A stretch of 64,000 bases of DNA from Joostella atrarenae (GCF_021764745.1 NZ_JAETXX010000001.1:1009050-1073049); one strand, 5' to 3'. Shown: positions 1 to 9,780, counted from the first letter of the stretch. A program made the numbers and translations. The notes: a model not told the origin generated them from the sequence alone.

Positions 1-1306
1 TTCTGTATTCTGTCCATCCTTCTAATCCATCCATATATAAGCTAATATATTTTTGAGTTAAAACAGTTTCTTCAGAAGCAGCTGGAAGCGAAGCTACATA
101 CGCAGAAACATCTCCTGCAGCAACACCCCATCTATCTAGAGAAGCTTTAACACCGTTTTCGTAATTTGCTTGACTCCAACCTTCAAATTCAGATCTAATA
201 AATTCTATTTCTGAGAATTCAATTATAGGTTGTACGAAATCAGGCTTAATGATTTCAGCATCAGGTAGACTTTCATCTATGATGTTTCTAGCAGCAGCAT
301 CACCAAAACCATATGGTACTCCTACAATTTCTGGAGTTTCATTTCTTGGGTCAAAAAACATATTAACTCTTGGATCTTCAGTTCCAGCAGAAGTAAAAGG
401 ACCAACTCTGTTGTAAAGTAGATCTACAAAAGATTGCGCTGGAGCAAAATCTCTTCTAGCTCCAACTGTGAAAGCTTGATGCCAAGGACCTCCTGTTATA
501 TCGTTTGTACCAAAAGTAAAATCAATATTGTCAGCGTTGCTTGCTAAAGCTTTTGGTTCAGACTCATTATATACCTCTTGAGCAAGTGTTGGGTCAACAT
601 TTTTAATGTGGGCAGCCAATCTTAATCTAAGAGAATGAGCGAATTTAATCCACTCTGATGCATTTCCGTTGCAATAACTATCTCCTTGTGTAAATACAAC
701 TTCGGAAGTGTTTAGCATATTAGCAGCTTCTTTTAACTCATTAAGCATGTCTGTATAAATAACCATATCGTTAGTATATTTAGGGTTATTTATTCCTTCA
801 TCCAAACGTAATGCTTGGAAATCTTGGTTGTCTTTCTGTCCATAACTCCAGTAAGGAACTGGACCGAAAGTATCAACAAGTTTAGAGAATGCATATGTCA
901 TAAGGATTCTTGTTGCCTGAATTTGGTTGTTGTTACTACCATAAGCAGACATTAAACCACTTGTTTCTGGGTCTTCATTTAGATCGATAATAGCCTTTAA
1001 GTCTGTTAAAGCTCTATATGGTTCATTCCAAAAATCATTGATTTGGCTAGGCCTCAATTGATACTGATTTTCATCAGTATAAAAAGTTTGTCCCCAATAT
1101 TGAGAAAATCCTAAAGTACCACGTCCTGCTGTCCATTGATCGTTTAGTTGAAAAGCAATGTCAAATTCAGCATTATTAATTAGGTGAGTTGACGGAGCAA
1201 CTTCAGGGTTATCGGGATCAGCTATATAGTCAGTATCACAAGATGTGATAGTGAAACAAGCAGCTGTAAGTGCTAGTAAATTATATTTTAATATTTTCAT
1301 TTTCAT
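1..1306 (-). CDS. SusD/RagB-family outer-membrane lipoprotein, partial
   Basis: This is the 5' part (about 435 codons) of a SusD-type nutrient-binding lipoprotein; the C-terminus lies beyond the left edge. It reads from an ATG at 1306, with a second in-frame ATG at 1300. The N-terminus has a hydrophobic stretch ending in a lipobox-like ITSC followed by D, as in Bacteroidetes surface lipoproteins. The body has the aromatic, helix-rich pattern of the family (for example WGQTFYTDENQYQLRPS and LRLRLAAHIKN). It starts 6 bases after the SusC stop, so the two form one transcript. SusD proteins cap the SusC channel and bind glycans or peptides at the cell surface. The substrate cannot be read from the sequence because the neighbouring genes to the left are absent. 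Confidence 0.9.
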   Translation of the reverse strand, partial: MKMKILKYNLLALTAACFTITSCDTDYIADPDNPEVAPSTHLINNAEFDIAFQLNDQWTAGRGTLGFSQYWGQTFYTDENQYQLRPSQINDFWNEPYRALTDLKAIIDLNEDPETSGLMSAYGSNNNQIQATRILMTYAFSKLVDTFGPVPYWSYGQKDNQDFQALRLDEGINNPKYTNDMVIYTDMLNELKEAANMLNTSEVVFTQGDSYCNGNASEWIKFAHSLRLRLAAHIKNVDPTLAQEVYNESEPKALASNADNIDFTFGTNDITGGPWHQAFTVGARRDFAPAQSFVDLLYNRVGPFTSAGTEDPRVNMFFDPRNETPEIVGVPYGFGDAAARNIIDESLPDAEIIKPDFVQPIIEFSEIEFIRSEFEGWSQANYENGVKASLDRWGVAAGDVSAYVASLPAASEETVLTQKYISLYMDGLEGWTEYR

Positions 1307-1312
1307 TTTTTT

Positions 1313-4300
1313 TTAGAATGATACTTGTAAACTCATACCGTAAGATCTAGTAGATGGTTGTAAGCCTCCTTCAAGACCTTGAATATTTCCTGAACCAGCA
1401 GAAGTAGTTTCAGGATCGATTCCGTCATAATCTAATCCCCAAGTGTATAAGTTTCTTCCGAATATGCTTAATCTTAAATTGTCGAAAGCTGGAATTTGGT
1501 CACCTTTGAATGTGTATCCTAATGTCATCTCTCTTAATTTAAAGTAATCTGCATCAAACACATTAAGTGCATCTACAGTTCCATAATGCATTTTACCGTA
1601 GCTATAACCTGAAATATTTGTTGTGTTTTCGCTTGTGTTAGAAACTTCATATGTTCCGTCAGCATTGTAAGTAACATCTCCTGTAACACCATCAAGTACG
1701 ATTCCGTCTTCTCTAATGTTGTTATCTACTGTTTCTTGTAGCATACCAGAGTACATTCCCCATTGGTGAGAAGTAGAGTAGTATTTACCACCTTGCCTTA
1801 CATCGATTAAGAAACTTAAGTCTAGATTTTTGTATCTAAAAGTATTGTTTAAACCAGCAGTCCATTCAGGTAAAACTGATCCTAGATTAACTAAACCGTT
1901 TGTAGCGGCATAAGTTCCGTCACTGTTGATTACTTTGTTTCCTTGATCATCATAGATGAAATCAGTCCCCATGATTGTACCGTATTGCTGACCAGCAAAG
2001 GCTACTAATTGTGCACGGAAAGGAGCGTTGCTAAGTAATAAAGTTTCAAGTCCATCTGCTAGTTCAACTAGTTCATTTTCGTTTTTAGCAAAATTTAGGT
2101 TAATGTCCCAAGAGAAATTATCGTTTCTTACAGGAGTTAATCCTAAACCAACTTCGATACCTTTATTACTCATTTCACCAGAGTTGATCCATTTAGCTCC
2201 GTAACCGGTTGCGTAAGATAAATCAACAGGAATAATTTGGTCAGTTGTTTTGTTGTTATAGTATGTGAAGTCTAAGTTTACTCTTCTATTAAAGAAGCTT
2301 AGTTCGGTACCGATTTCCCATGTCTCAGTAGTTTCACTCATAAGATCAGGGTTTAATCTAGTATTAGGTAAAGTTACTCTTCCGTTTCCGTCAAATGGAT
2401 TTTGAATAAGCATAGTTGTAACTACTCTATAAGGATCAGTATCATTTCCGATTTGAGCCCAACCGAATCTCAATTTACCAAACCAACTTGAGTTATCAGA
2501 GAATGCTTCTGAGAAAGACCATGCAGCTGAAGCAGATGGATAAAAATATGAGTTATTGTCATCAGGTAAAGTTGAAGACCAGTCGTTTCTAGCTGTGAAA
2601 TCTAAAAATAATTGATCTGCAATAGATACACCAAAGCTTCCAAATACACTGTTTGTTTTTCTGACACTAGTGTATGCAGGCAATCCATTTGGTTGATTGT
2701 CAATTGGTCCAAGACCATTATTGATGTTGTATATTCCAGGAATAGATAGACCTCCAGTAGTAGAAACACCAATGTATGTTTTCTTGCTATCTCTTTTGTT
2801 GGCACCTGCTAAGGCTGTAATTTCAATTAAGTCACTTAATCTCTTTTGATAATTAGCGATGAATTCATAGTTAAATTCATAGAAATTATAGTTTCTTTCT
2901 AAGTAGTAAGATTGTGCTTGTGATCCAACAGCAGCTCTTTCAGTATTTTTAAATGAGTATACATCTCCGTATACAGATCCTTTTACACTGAAGTCATCTG
3001 TAATTTGATAATTTAAGCTAAAGTTTCCAAATACACGATCTCTTTCGTCAGTTGGAAAATTTTCATAAACTGTCCAATAAGGGTTATCCGAGTAATTTGG
3101 AGTTGGGTCATCCCAAGCAACTCTATTCCATGTTCTTTGACTACCATCTATGTTCTTGTAATCTTTTAAACGTTCATAGTCCAAATTTCTTTGTCCAAAC
3201 TGGAAGAATTTCTGTGTAACACTATTATCTCCATATCCAACTACAGGCCTTTGACCTTGAGTTCTCACATAATTTAAAACACTTGAAGCAGTCAATTTAT
3301 CAGAAAGATTCTGATTAATGCTAACCTTCATGTTGTATTTATCGATGGAAGTATTAGGTAAGGTACCTGTTGTGCTAGTGTTCCCAAATGAAAACAGGTA
3401 GTTTCCAGTTTCGCCAGAAGTACCGATTGAGATATTGTTTGAGTTTGTTATTCCAGTATTAAAAAAAGACTCTACGTCATTTGCTGGAGCAACCCAAGGA
3501 CGTGCATTTAAATATTGGTCAGGAAAGCTTTCTTTGTCAAAGGCATCCCAATGTAGTACGTTTGTATTAGCATCATACTTCGGGCCCCAGCTTTCATCAG
3601 TAGCATACTCTACTAATTTATAGTCTCTTCCTTCAATATTCTGAGTTTCAAAAGTAGGATTGCTTCCTCCACCATATTCTCTTTGAAGGTCTGGTAAAAT
3701 AGCTACCTGATCAAAAGAAACTGACGTATTAATAGTAATACCTAATTTGTTTTTGTTTCTACCTTTCTTTGTAGTTACTAAAATAACACCATTGGCAGCT
3801 CTTGAACCGTATAAAGCTGCAGCAGCTCCTTTTAATACCGTCATGCTTTCAATGTCTTGAGGATTGATATCATTAATAGCACTTCCCCAGTCAACTCCTC
3901 CACTACCTCTTTGTGTGTCAGTAGTATTAAAGTTAGAGTTGTCCATTGGGATACCATCAATAACAAATAAAGGTTGGTTGTTACCTGTAACAGAGTTTAC
4001 ACCTCGAATCAAAATACGTTGTGATCCTCCTAGGTTACCTGAAGGAGAGTTAACGCTAACACCTGCAACTTTACCAGATAAAGCACTAACTGCATTATCG
4101 TTTTGTGCATTGTTAAGACCTTCTGAATCTACTTTTGGGGCTGAAAATGCTAATGCTTTCTCTTTTTTAGATATCCCCAATGCTGTTACAACAACTTCAT
4201 CTAATGCTTGCGCATCTTGTTGTAAAGAAACGTTTATAGAGTTAGAAGCGCCTACAGTACGCTCTTCTGTTTTTTGCCCTACAAAAGAAAATGTTAAGAC

Positions 4301-4507
4301 ATCTCCTGTATTGGCTTTAATGGAATAATTACCATCAAAATCTGTTTGAGTACCATTATTAGTACCTTTTACTACGACACTCGCACCAGGTAGCGGTAGA
4401 CCATCTTGGTCAGTAATCACACCTGTTACGGTCTTTTCTTGTGCAAAAGTAATTTGCACAATTAACGCTAGTATTAGCGTCAAAAATCCACTAAACTTTG
4501 TTCTCAT
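1313..4507 (-). CDS. SusC/RagA-type TonB-dependent outer-membrane receptor
   Basis: This 1064-residue protein is a SusC-family TonB-dependent transporter, which imports oligosaccharides or peptides with its SusD lid using TonB energy. It has a signal peptide (about residues 1-22, ending TFAQ), a carboxypeptidase-regulatory-like beta domain at about 24-105 (GVITDQDGLPLPGASVVVKG), a plug domain at about 115-250 with the SusC signature region (ESMTVLKGAAAALYGSRAA), and a long beta barrel ending in an aromatic residue (LQVSF). Length is normal for the family. The partial susD follows after 6 bases. The upstream region is shared divergently with rpsL and carries a tandem 11-base repeat that may be an operator. 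Confidence 0.95.
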   Translation of the reverse strand: MRTKFSGFLTLILALIVQITFAQEKTVTGVITDQDGLPLPGASVVVKGTNNGTQTDFDGNYSIKANTGDVLTFSFVGQKTEERTVGASNSINVSLQQDAQALDEVVVTALGISKKEKALAFSAPKVDSEGLNNAQNDNAVSALSGKVAGVSVNSPSGNLGGSQRILIRGVNSVTGNNQPLFVIDGIPMDNSNFNTTDTQRGSGGVDWGSAINDINPQDIESMTVLKGAAAALYGSRAANGVILVTTKKGRNKNKLGITINTSVSFDQVAILPDLQREYGGGSNPTFETQNIEGRDYKLVEYATDESWGPKYDANTNVLHWDAFDKESFPDQYLNARPWVAPANDVESFFNTGITNSNNISIGTSGETGNYLFSFGNTSTTGTLPNTSIDKYNMKVSINQNLSDKLTASSVLNYVRTQGQRPVVGYGDNSVTQKFFQFGQRNLDYERLKDYKNIDGSQRTWNRVAWDDPTPNYSDNPYWTVYENFPTDERDRVFGNFSLNYQITDDFSVKGSVYGDVYSFKNTERAAVGSQAQSYYLERNYNFYEFNYEFIANYQKRLSDLIEITALAGANKRDSKKTYIGVSTTGGLSIPGIYNINNGLGPIDNQPNGLPAYTSVRKTNSVFGSFGVSIADQLFLDFTARNDWSSTLPDDNNSYFYPSASAAWSFSEAFSDNSSWFGKLRFGWAQIGNDTDPYRVVTTMLIQNPFDGNGRVTLPNTRLNPDLMSETTETWEIGTELSFFNRRVNLDFTYYNNKTTDQIIPVDLSYATGYGAKWINSGEMSNKGIEVGLGLTPVRNDNFSWDINLNFAKNENELVELADGLETLLLSNAPFRAQLVAFAGQQYGTIMGTDFIYDDQGNKVINSDGTYAATNGLVNLGSVLPEWTAGLNNTFRYKNLDLSFLIDVRQGGKYYSTSHQWGMYSGMLQETVDNNIREDGIVLDGVTGDVTYNADGTYEVSNTSENTTNISGYSYGKMHYGTVDALNVFDADYFKLREMTLGYTFKGDQIPAFDNLRLSIFGRNLYTWGLDYDGIDPETTSAGSGNIQGLEGGLQPSTRSYGMSLQVSF

Positions 4508-4535
4508 TTTATCAATATATTTGAATTAGCTGCTG

Positions 4536-4583
4536 CGAAAGTGGTAAATTCATGTTAAATCTGCAACTTTTCTCATGTTAAAT
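4536..4583 (-). promoter_or_regulatory. Putative susC promoter with tandem 11-base repeat
   Basis: On the minus strand ATTTAACATGA occurs twice, at 4583-4573 and 4560-4550, spaced 23 bases apart and separated by 12 bases that contain a TTG (-33-like). A degenerate -7-like CACTTTCG lies at 4543-4536, about 20 bases after the TTG. The repeats therefore flank the likely -33 element, where an activator or anti-sigma/ECF-type system could act. The repeat is directly visible; its role is inferred, and the promoter match is weak. Confidence 0.4.
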
Positions 4584-4646
4584 ATGAAGAAAATCACAAA
4601 TTACTTTAGTTTTTTACATATTTATTAGTGTTATTTATTCGTGTTT

Positions 4647-4680
4647 AATAATACCTTAATTTTAAGGTATTATTTTTTTG
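4647..4680 (+). terminator. Terminator-like palindrome of unknown transcript
   Basis: A perfect inverted repeat spans 4647-4674 (arm AATAATACCTTAA, centre between 4660 and 4661) and is followed by a T run to 4679 on the plus strand only. No plus-strand gene precedes it, so it would end an unannotated short transcript or act as a protein-binding site. The stem is AT-rich with only two GC pairs, which lowers confidence. Confidence 0.35.
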
Positions 4681-4873
4681 TCTTTTTTAAAAAATTAGTA
4701 ATTTATCGAATAAATATTCTTTTTTATCGATATTTTGTTAATTATTAATTTCTTGTTTTTTTTACTGTCTTTATTATGCCTTTGCTACTATGTTGTTATA
4801 GTATGTAATTTTAACTTCAAAATCCTATCTTAGTGATTTAGAGGTAATTTTATTGAAAATTAATTGATTATGA

Positions 4874-4904
4874 TTTGATTAATTAATATTAATTCTTACC
4901 TTTG
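4874..4904 (+). promoter_or_regulatory. rpsL (str operon) promoter
   Basis: A perfect Bacteroidetes -7 element TACCTTTG lies at 4897-4904, with TTTG at 4874-4877 in the -33 position (19 bases between TTG and TA). Transcription would start about 90 bases before rpsL. This is the only clear promoter before the long ribosomal block. Confidence 0.7.
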
Positions 4905-5003
4905 CCACCCTTTTAAACGAGAGGTCTGCTTATTTATGAGCTGAATTTCAAAGATTTAAAAGGAAATTTTAATTAATAAAACATAATTATTGTTTAGTAG
5001 ATT

Positions 5004-5378
5004 ATGCCAACAATTTCACAATTAGTACGAAAAGGAAGAGCCACAATTACTAAGAAGAGTAAATCGGCTGCTTTAGATTCGTGTCCTCAAAGAAGAGGGG
5101 TTTGTACGCGTGTTTATACTACGACGCCTAAGAAGCCTAACTCTGCTATGCGTAAAGTAGCAAGGGTTCGTCTTACGAACGGAAAAGAAGTAAATGCTTA
5201 CATCCCTGGAGAAGGTCACAATTTGCAAGAGCACTCGATAGTATTAGTAAGAGGCGGAAGGGTAAAAGACTTACCAGGAGTTAGGTATCACATTGTTCGT
5301 GGTGCTTTAGATACTGCTGGAGTTCAAGGAAGAACGCAACGTAGATCAAAATACGGAGCAAAACGCCCTAAAAAGTAA
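5004..5378 (+). CDS. rpsL: 30S ribosomal protein S12
   Basis: S12 (124 residues, normal length) lies at the decoding centre of the 30S subunit and affects tRNA selection. The conserved [18 protein letters not shown] and [11 protein letters not shown] segments are present. The lysines where streptomycin-resistance changes usually arise (K43 in PKKPNSA and the K of VKDLPG) are wild type, so target-site streptomycin resistance is not expected. It is first in the str cluster, followed after 23 bases by rpsG. No Shine-Dalgarno sequence precedes the ATG, as is usual in this phylum. Confidence 0.98.
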   Translation: MPTISQLVRKGRATITKKSKSAALDSCPQRRGVCTRVYTTTPKKPNSAMRKVARVRLTNGKEVNAYIPGEGHNLQEHSIVLVRGGRVKDLPGVRYHIVRGALDTAGVQGRTQRRSKYGAKRPKK

Positions 5379-5401
5379 ATTAACACTTACAACAAGAAGA
5401 A

Positions 5402-5878
5402 ATGAGAAAAAGACAGGCTAAAAAGAGACCTCTTTTACCAGATCCAAGATTTAATGATCAGTTAGTGACGCGTTTCGTTAACATGATGATGTGGGATGGT
5501 AAGAAGTCCGTAGCGTTTAAAGTATTTTACGATGCGATTGATATCGTAGAAGAGAAGAAACAAGACGATGAAAAAACTGGTTTAGAGTTATGGAAGGATG
5601 CATTATCTAATGTTATGCCACACGTAGAGGTGAGAAGCCGTCGTGTAGGTGGGGCTACTTTCCAAATTCCTATGCAAATTAGACCAGATAGAAAAGTATC
5701 TATGGCTATGAAGTGGTTGATTAGTTATTCTCGTAAGAGAAATGAAAAATCAATGGCTCAGAAATTAGCTGGCGAAGTTCTTGCTGCTGCTAAAGAAGAA
5801 GGTGCAGCTGTTAAGAAAAGAGTTGATACTCATAAAATGGCTGAAGCAAATAAAGCATTCTCTCACTTTAGATTTTAG
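5402..5878 (+). CDS. rpsG: 30S ribosomal protein S7
   Basis: S7 (158 residues) starts assembly of the 30S head and contacts the E-site tRNA. The N-terminal MRKRQAKKRPLLPDPRF and the GGATFQIP segment are typical. It sits between rpsL and fusA in the str cluster and begins after the A-rich leader CAACAAGAAGAA, a pattern that recurs before several genes here. No oddity is seen. Confidence 0.98.
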   Translation: MRKRQAKKRPLLPDPRFNDQLVTRFVNMMMWDGKKSVAFKVFYDAIDIVEEKKQDDEKTGLELWKDALSNVMPHVEVRSRRVGGATFQIPMQIRPDRKVSMAMKWLISYSRKRNEKSMAQKLAGEVLAAAKEEGAAVKKRVDTHKMAEANKAFSHFRF

Positions 5879-5890
5879 TAAAAAAATAAA

Positions 5891-8020
5891 ATGGCACAAA
5901 GAGATTTAAAATATACAAGAAATATAGGAATTGCGGCTCATATTGATGCTGGTAAAACAACAACAACTGAGCGTATCCTTTTTTATACAGGAGTTTCTCA
6001 TAAAATAGGAGAAGTGCATGATGGTGCTGCTACTATGGACTGGATGGAGCAAGAGCAAGAAAGAGGTATTACAATTACTTCTGCGGCTACAACTTGTACA
6101 TGGCAGTTTCCTATGGAAAATGCAGAACCAACTCCAGATACTAAAGGATATCACTTTAATATTATTGATACTCCTGGGCACGTTGATTTTACTGTAGAGG
6201 TAAATCGTTCTTTACGTGTTCTTGATGGTTTGGTATTCTTATTTAGTGCAGTTGATGGTGTTGAGCCTCAGTCTGAAACTAACTGGAGATTAGCTGATAA
6301 TTACGGAGTTCCAAGAATTGGTTTTGTTAATAAGATGGACCGTCAAGGGTCTAATTTCTTAGCTGTTTCAAACCAAGTTAAAGAGATGTTAGGTTCTAAT
6401 GCAGTTCCAATTGTATTACCTATTGGTGATGAGGCTGACTTTAGAGGTATCGTTGATTTAGTTAAGAATAGAGCAATCGAATGGCACGAAGATAACTTTG
6501 GTTCTACTTTTGATGTAGTAGATATTCCTGAAGAAATGAAGGATGAAGTTCGTGAGTATCGTGCGAAACTTATAGAAGAAGTTGCTGAGTATGATGAAAA
6601 TCTACTTGAGAAATTCTTCGAAGATGAGAATTCTATTACAGAAGAAGAAGTACATGCGGCTCTTAGAGCAGCGGTTATGGATAGAGCAATCATTCCTATG
6701 ATTTGTGGTTCTTCATTCAAAAATAAAGGTGTTCAGTTCTTATTAGATGCTGTATGTCGTTACTTACCTTCTCCAATTGATAAAGATGGTGTTGTGGGTA
6801 CTAATCCTGATACAGGATTGGAAGAGCGTCGTAAGCCAGATGTAGATGCGCCTTTTTCTGCTTTAGCATTTAAAATTGCTACAGATCCTTTCGTAGGTCG
6901 TTTAGCATTTTTCCGTGCATATTCAGGAAGATTAGATGCTGGATCTTATGTGTTGAACAATAGATCAGGTAAGAAAGAAAGAATTTCTCGTATATATCAA
7001 ATGCATTCTAATAAACAAAATGCAATTGAGTATATAGAGGCTGGAGATATTGGAGCGGCTGTTGGATTTAAAGATATTAAGACTGGTGATACGTTGTCAG
7101 CTGAAAAATCTCCAATCGTTCTTGAGAGTATGGATTTCCCAGATCCAGTAATTGGTATTGCTGTGGAGCCTAAAACAAAAGCAGATGTTGATAAAATGGG
7201 TATGGCTTTAGCTAAATTAGCTGAAGAGGATCCTACTTTTACAGCTAGAACTGATGAGGCTTCAGGTCAAACAATTATTTCTGGAATGGGTGAGCTTCAC
7301 TTAGATATTATTGTAGATCGTCTTAAGCGTGAGTTTAAGGTAGAAGTTAATCAAGGTCAACCACAAGTAGAGTACAAAGAGTCTGTTACGCAAAGCGCTA
7401 ACCATAGAGAAGTTTATAAGAAACAATCTGGTGGACGTGGTAAATTTGCGGATATCGTATTTACTCTTGAGCCTGCTGAAGAAGGTAAATTAGGTCTTGA
7501 GTTTATTTCTACAATTAAAGGTGGTAACGTTCCTAAAGAATTTATTCCATCTATTGAAAAAGGTTTCAAAGAAGCAATGAAAAATGGTCCTTTAGCGGGT
7601 TATGAAGTAGATGCTATGAAAGTTACTTTAACAGATGGTTCTTATCATGATGTGGATTCTGATCAGCTTTCTTTCGAGTTGGCTGCGAAAATGGGATTCA
7701 AAGCTGCTGCAAAAGCTGCAAAAGCTGTAATTATGGAGCCTATCATGAAATTAGAAGCATTAACTCCAGAAGAGTACATGGGGGATATAGTAGGTGACCT
7801 TAACCGTCGCCGTGGTCAAGTTACTAATATGAGTGACAGGGCTGGTTCTAAAGTGATAAAAGCAACTGTACCATTATCAGAAATGTTTGGTTATGTTACA
7901 TCATTGCGTACATTGTCCTCTGGTAGAGCAACTTCTACTATGGAATTTTCACATTATGCTGAAACACCTTCAAATATATCTGAAGCGGTGATAAAAGAAG
8001 CAAAAGGAGTTGAAGCTTAA
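5891..8020 (+). CDS. fusA: Elongation factor G
   Basis: EF-G (709 residues) is the GTPase that drives ribosomal translocation and, with RRF, ribosome recycling. The G1 loop AHIDAGKTT (16-24), the DTPGH motif (about 94-98) and NKMD (about 147-150) are intact, followed by domains II-V ending in the usual [10 protein letters not shown] region. It follows rpsG after 12 bases. The usual str-operon partner tuf is not adjacent; rpsJ follows instead. The normal length and presence in the str cluster favour the housekeeping EF-G over a paralogue. Confidence 0.98.
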   Translation: MAQRDLKYTRNIGIAAHIDAGKTTTTERILFYTGVSHKIGEVHDGAATMDWMEQEQERGITITSAATTCTWQFPMENAEPTPDTKGYHFNIIDTPGHVDFTVEVNRSLRVLDGLVFLFSAVDGVEPQSETNWRLADNYGVPRIGFVNKMDRQGSNFLAVSNQVKEMLGSNAVPIVLPIGDEADFRGIVDLVKNRAIEWHEDNFGSTFDVVDIPEEMKDEVREYRAKLIEEVAEYDENLLEKFFEDENSITEEEVHAALRAAVMDRAIIPMICGSSFKNKGVQFLLDAVCRYLPSPIDKDGVVGTNPDTGLEERRKPDVDAPFSALAFKIATDPFVGRLAFFRAYSGRLDAGSYVLNNRSGKKERISRIYQMHSNKQNAIEYIEAGDIGAAVGFKDIKTGDTLSAEKSPIVLESMDFPDPVIGIAVEPKTKADVDKMGMALAKLAEEDPTFTARTDEASGQTIISGMGELHLDIIVDRLKREFKVEVNQGQPQVEYKESVTQSANHREVYKKQSGGRGKFADIVFTLEPAEEGKLGLEFISTIKGGNVPKEFIPSIEKGFKEAMKNGPLAGYEVDAMKVTLTDGSYHDVDSDQLSFELAAKMGFKAAAKAAKAVIMEPIMKLEALTPEEYMGDIVGDLNRRRGQVTNMSDRAGSKVIKATVPLSEMFGYVTSLRTLSSGRATSTMEFSHYAETPSNISEAVIKEAKGVEA

Positions 8021-8031
8021 ATCTTAAGAAA

Positions 8032-8337
8032 ATGAGTCAAAAAATTAGAATAAAACTTAAATCATACGATTATAATTTAGTAGATAAATCTGCTGAGAAA
8101 ATCGTAAAGACAGTAAAAACAACTGGAGCTGTAGTAACTGGACCGATTCCGTTACCAACTCATAAAAAAATATTTACTGTTCTTCGTTCTCCACACGTAA
8201 ACAAAAAGTCTAGAGAGCAATTTCAATTGAGTTCTTACAAAAGACTTCTTGATATTTACAGTTCTTCATCAAAAACAATTGATGCTTTGATGAAACTGGA
8301 ATTACCAAGTGGAGTAGAAGTAGAGATCAAGGTTTAA
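8032..8337 (+). CDS. rpsJ: 30S ribosomal protein S10
   Basis: S10 (101 residues) is a 30S head protein that also works with NusB in antitermination in many bacteria. The family start [17 protein letters not shown] and the [28 protein letters not shown] core are visible. Here rpsJ closes the str cluster (11 bases after fusA) and is separated by a 190-base gap from rplC. In E. coli rpsJ is the first gene of the S10 operon, so the regulatory break has moved one gene downstream. Confidence 0.98.
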   Translation: MSQKIRIKLKSYDYNLVDKSAEKIVKTVKTTGAVVTGPIPLPTHKKIFTVLRSPHVNKKSREQFQLSSYKRLLDIYSSSSKTIDALMKLELPSGVEVEIKV

Positions 8338-8413
8338 TTTCCTTGAACCTGTTGTAGATTTATAATGGGTAACATGTCCTGAGCTTTATGCGAAGGAAAA
8401 ACGGAAAAATACA

Positions 8414-8452
8414 TTCAGGGTTGGAAGTGTTTTTTCAGCCCTGAAGTTTTTT
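8414..8452 (+). promoter_or_regulatory. Attenuator-like hairpin before rplC-rplD
   Basis: In the 190-base gap between rpsJ and rplC, TTCAGGG (8414-8420) and the following bases pair with CAGCCCTGAA (8436-8445), and a six-base T run follows (8447-8452). This is a terminator-shaped hairpin inside a set of co-oriented ribosomal genes, so it may attenuate transcription of the S10 cluster. In E. coli, L4 (rplD) attenuates its operon through a leader just ahead of the first gene; here rplD is the second gene after the hairpin. The link to L4 is inference. Confidence 0.55.
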
Positions 8453-8527
8453 AAATAAATAGTATTAATAACAATTAGGTGGAAGGTTTGTAGTAGTTAC
8501 AAATTGTACATCGTAAATTAAATTAGA

Positions 8528-9145
8528 ATGTCTGGGTTAATAGGAAAAAAGATTGGCATGACCAGCATCTTCGACGAGAATGGGAAAAACATCCCATGTA
8601 CAGTAATCGAAGCTGGACCATGCGTGGTTACCCAAGTCAGAACCACTGAGGTTGACGGGTATGAAGCTCTTCAGCTTGGTTTCGATGACAAGGCAGAAAA
8701 ACATGCTAACAAGGCCGAATTAGGTCATGCTAAGAAAGCAGGTGGATCTCCTAAAAAGAAAGTCGTTGAATTCCAAGATTTTAAAGGAGAGTACAAATTA
8801 GGTGATGCTGTTACAGTAGAACAATTTGTAGAAGGTGAATTTATAGATGTTTCAGGAACATCAAAAGGTAAAGGATTCCAAGGGGTTGTTAAGCGTCATG
8901 GTTTTGCCGGTGTAGGTCAGTCTACTCACGGTCAGCATAACCGTTTAAGAGCGCCAGGTTCTATTGGTGCTGCATCTTATCCTGCACGTGTATTTAAAGG
9001 TATGCGTATGGCTGGACAAATGGGGGCAGAAAAAGTAACAGTACAAAACTTAAGAGTGTTGAAAGTAGTTCCGGAGAAAAATCTTTTAGTAGTTAAAGGA
9101 TGTGTTCCTGGGCACAAGAATGCTTATGTAATCGTTCAGAAGTAA
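8528..9145 (+). CDS. rplC: 50S ribosomal protein L3
   Basis: L3 (205 residues) is an early 50S assembly protein reaching towards the peptidyl-transferase centre. The start [15 protein letters not shown] and the central loop [12 protein letters not shown] with [14 protein letters not shown] are characteristic. It is the first gene after the attenuator-like hairpin, and its stop codon overlaps the rplD start by one base (TAATG), implying translational coupling. Confidence 0.98.
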   Translation: MSGLIGKKIGMTSIFDENGKNIPCTVIEAGPCVVTQVRTTEVDGYEALQLGFDDKAEKHANKAELGHAKKAGGSPKKKVVEFQDFKGEYKLGDAVTVEQFVEGEFIDVSGTSKGKGFQGVVKRHGFAGVGQSTHGQHNRLRAPGSIGAASYPARVFKGMRMAGQMGAEKVTVQNLRVLKVVPEKNLLVVKGCVPGHKNAYVIVQK

Positions 9146-9774
9146 TGGAAGTAGCAGTTTTAGATATCAACGGAAAAGAAACTGGAAGAAAGGTAAGCCT
9201 TTCAAAATCAGTTTTTGGTGTAGAGCCTAGTACTCATGCTGTTTATTTAGATGTTAAGCAGTATTTGGCGAATCAACGTCAAGGTACGCATAAAGCTAAA
9301 GAAAGAGCAGAGATCTCTGGTAGTACACGTAAGATAAAGAAGCAAAAAGGTACTGGTACTGCGAGAGCAGGTAGTATTAAATCTCCTGTTTTTAGAGGAG
9401 GAGGTAGAATTTTTGGTCCTAGACCAAAAGATTATACTCAAAAGCTTAACAAAAACGTAAAGCGTCTTGCAAGAAGATCTGCGTTAACAATTAAAGCAGA
9501 AGAGAAATCAATTATTGTTTTAGAGGACTTCAATTTTGAAGCTCCAAAAACAAAAAATTTCACTAATGTTTTGAAAGCTTTAGGGTTAGAAAATAAAAAA
9601 TCCCTCTTTGTCTTGGGTGATTCAAATAATAATGTATATTTGTCGTCACGCAATTTAAAGACTTCTGAAGTTATAACTAGCTCAGAATTAAGTACTTACA
9701 AAATTGTTAATGCAACAAGTATAGTGCTTTTAGAGGGGTCTATTGAAGGAATTGAGTCGAATTTAAGTAAATAA
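9145..9774 (+). CDS. rplD: 50S ribosomal protein L4
   Basis: L4 (209 residues) binds 23S rRNA and lines the exit tunnel; in some bacteria it also represses its own operon. The start chosen is the ATG at 9145, which overlaps the rplC stop by one base and gives the conserved start [17 protein letters not shown]; an upstream in-frame ATG at 9100 lies inside rplC and would add non-conserved residues. The tunnel-loop motif KGTGTARAGSIKSPVFRGGG is present. Confidence 0.97.
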   Translation: MEVAVLDINGKETGRKVSLSKSVFGVEPSTHAVYLDVKQYLANQRQGTHKAKERAEISGSTRKIKKQKGTGTARAGSIKSPVFRGGGRIFGPRPKDYTQKLNKNVKRLARRSALTIKAEEKSIIVLEDFNFEAPKTKNFTNVLKALGLENKKSLFVLGDSNNNVYLSSRNLKTSEVITSSELSTYKIVNATSIVLLEGSIEGIESNLSK

Positions 9775-9780
9775 GAAACA

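Larger units (their letters stand above)
4508..5003. other. Divergent intergenic region between susC and rpsL
   Basis: This 496-base AT-rich region has no convincing gene. It holds the start region of susC (minus strand) with a tandem 11-base repeat at 4550-4583, a plus-strand -7-like element at 4516-4523, a 28-base perfect palindrome followed by T residues at 4647-4680, and the rpsL promoter at 4874-4904. The stretch 4681-4870 is nearly pure A/T and shows nothing I can name. Confidence 0.7.

Noticed and set aside
3864..4328. Open frame of 154 codons on the plus strand inside susC
   Set aside because: It is fully antisense to the conserved plug region of SusC, has serine/proline-rich shadow composition and no recognisable domain.
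6343..6720. Open frame of 125 codons on the minus strand inside fusA
   Set aside because: It is antisense to conserved EF-G sequence and very serine-rich, as expected of a shadow frame.
8488..8496. Possible promoter (AAGGTTTG) before rplC
   Set aside because: The first base of the -7 element is wrong and no TTG lies at -33; the S10 cluster is more likely read through from the str promoter.
9100..9144. Upstream start for rplD
   Set aside because: It lies within rplC and would add residues that L4 proteins do not have; the ATG at 9145 gives the family start.
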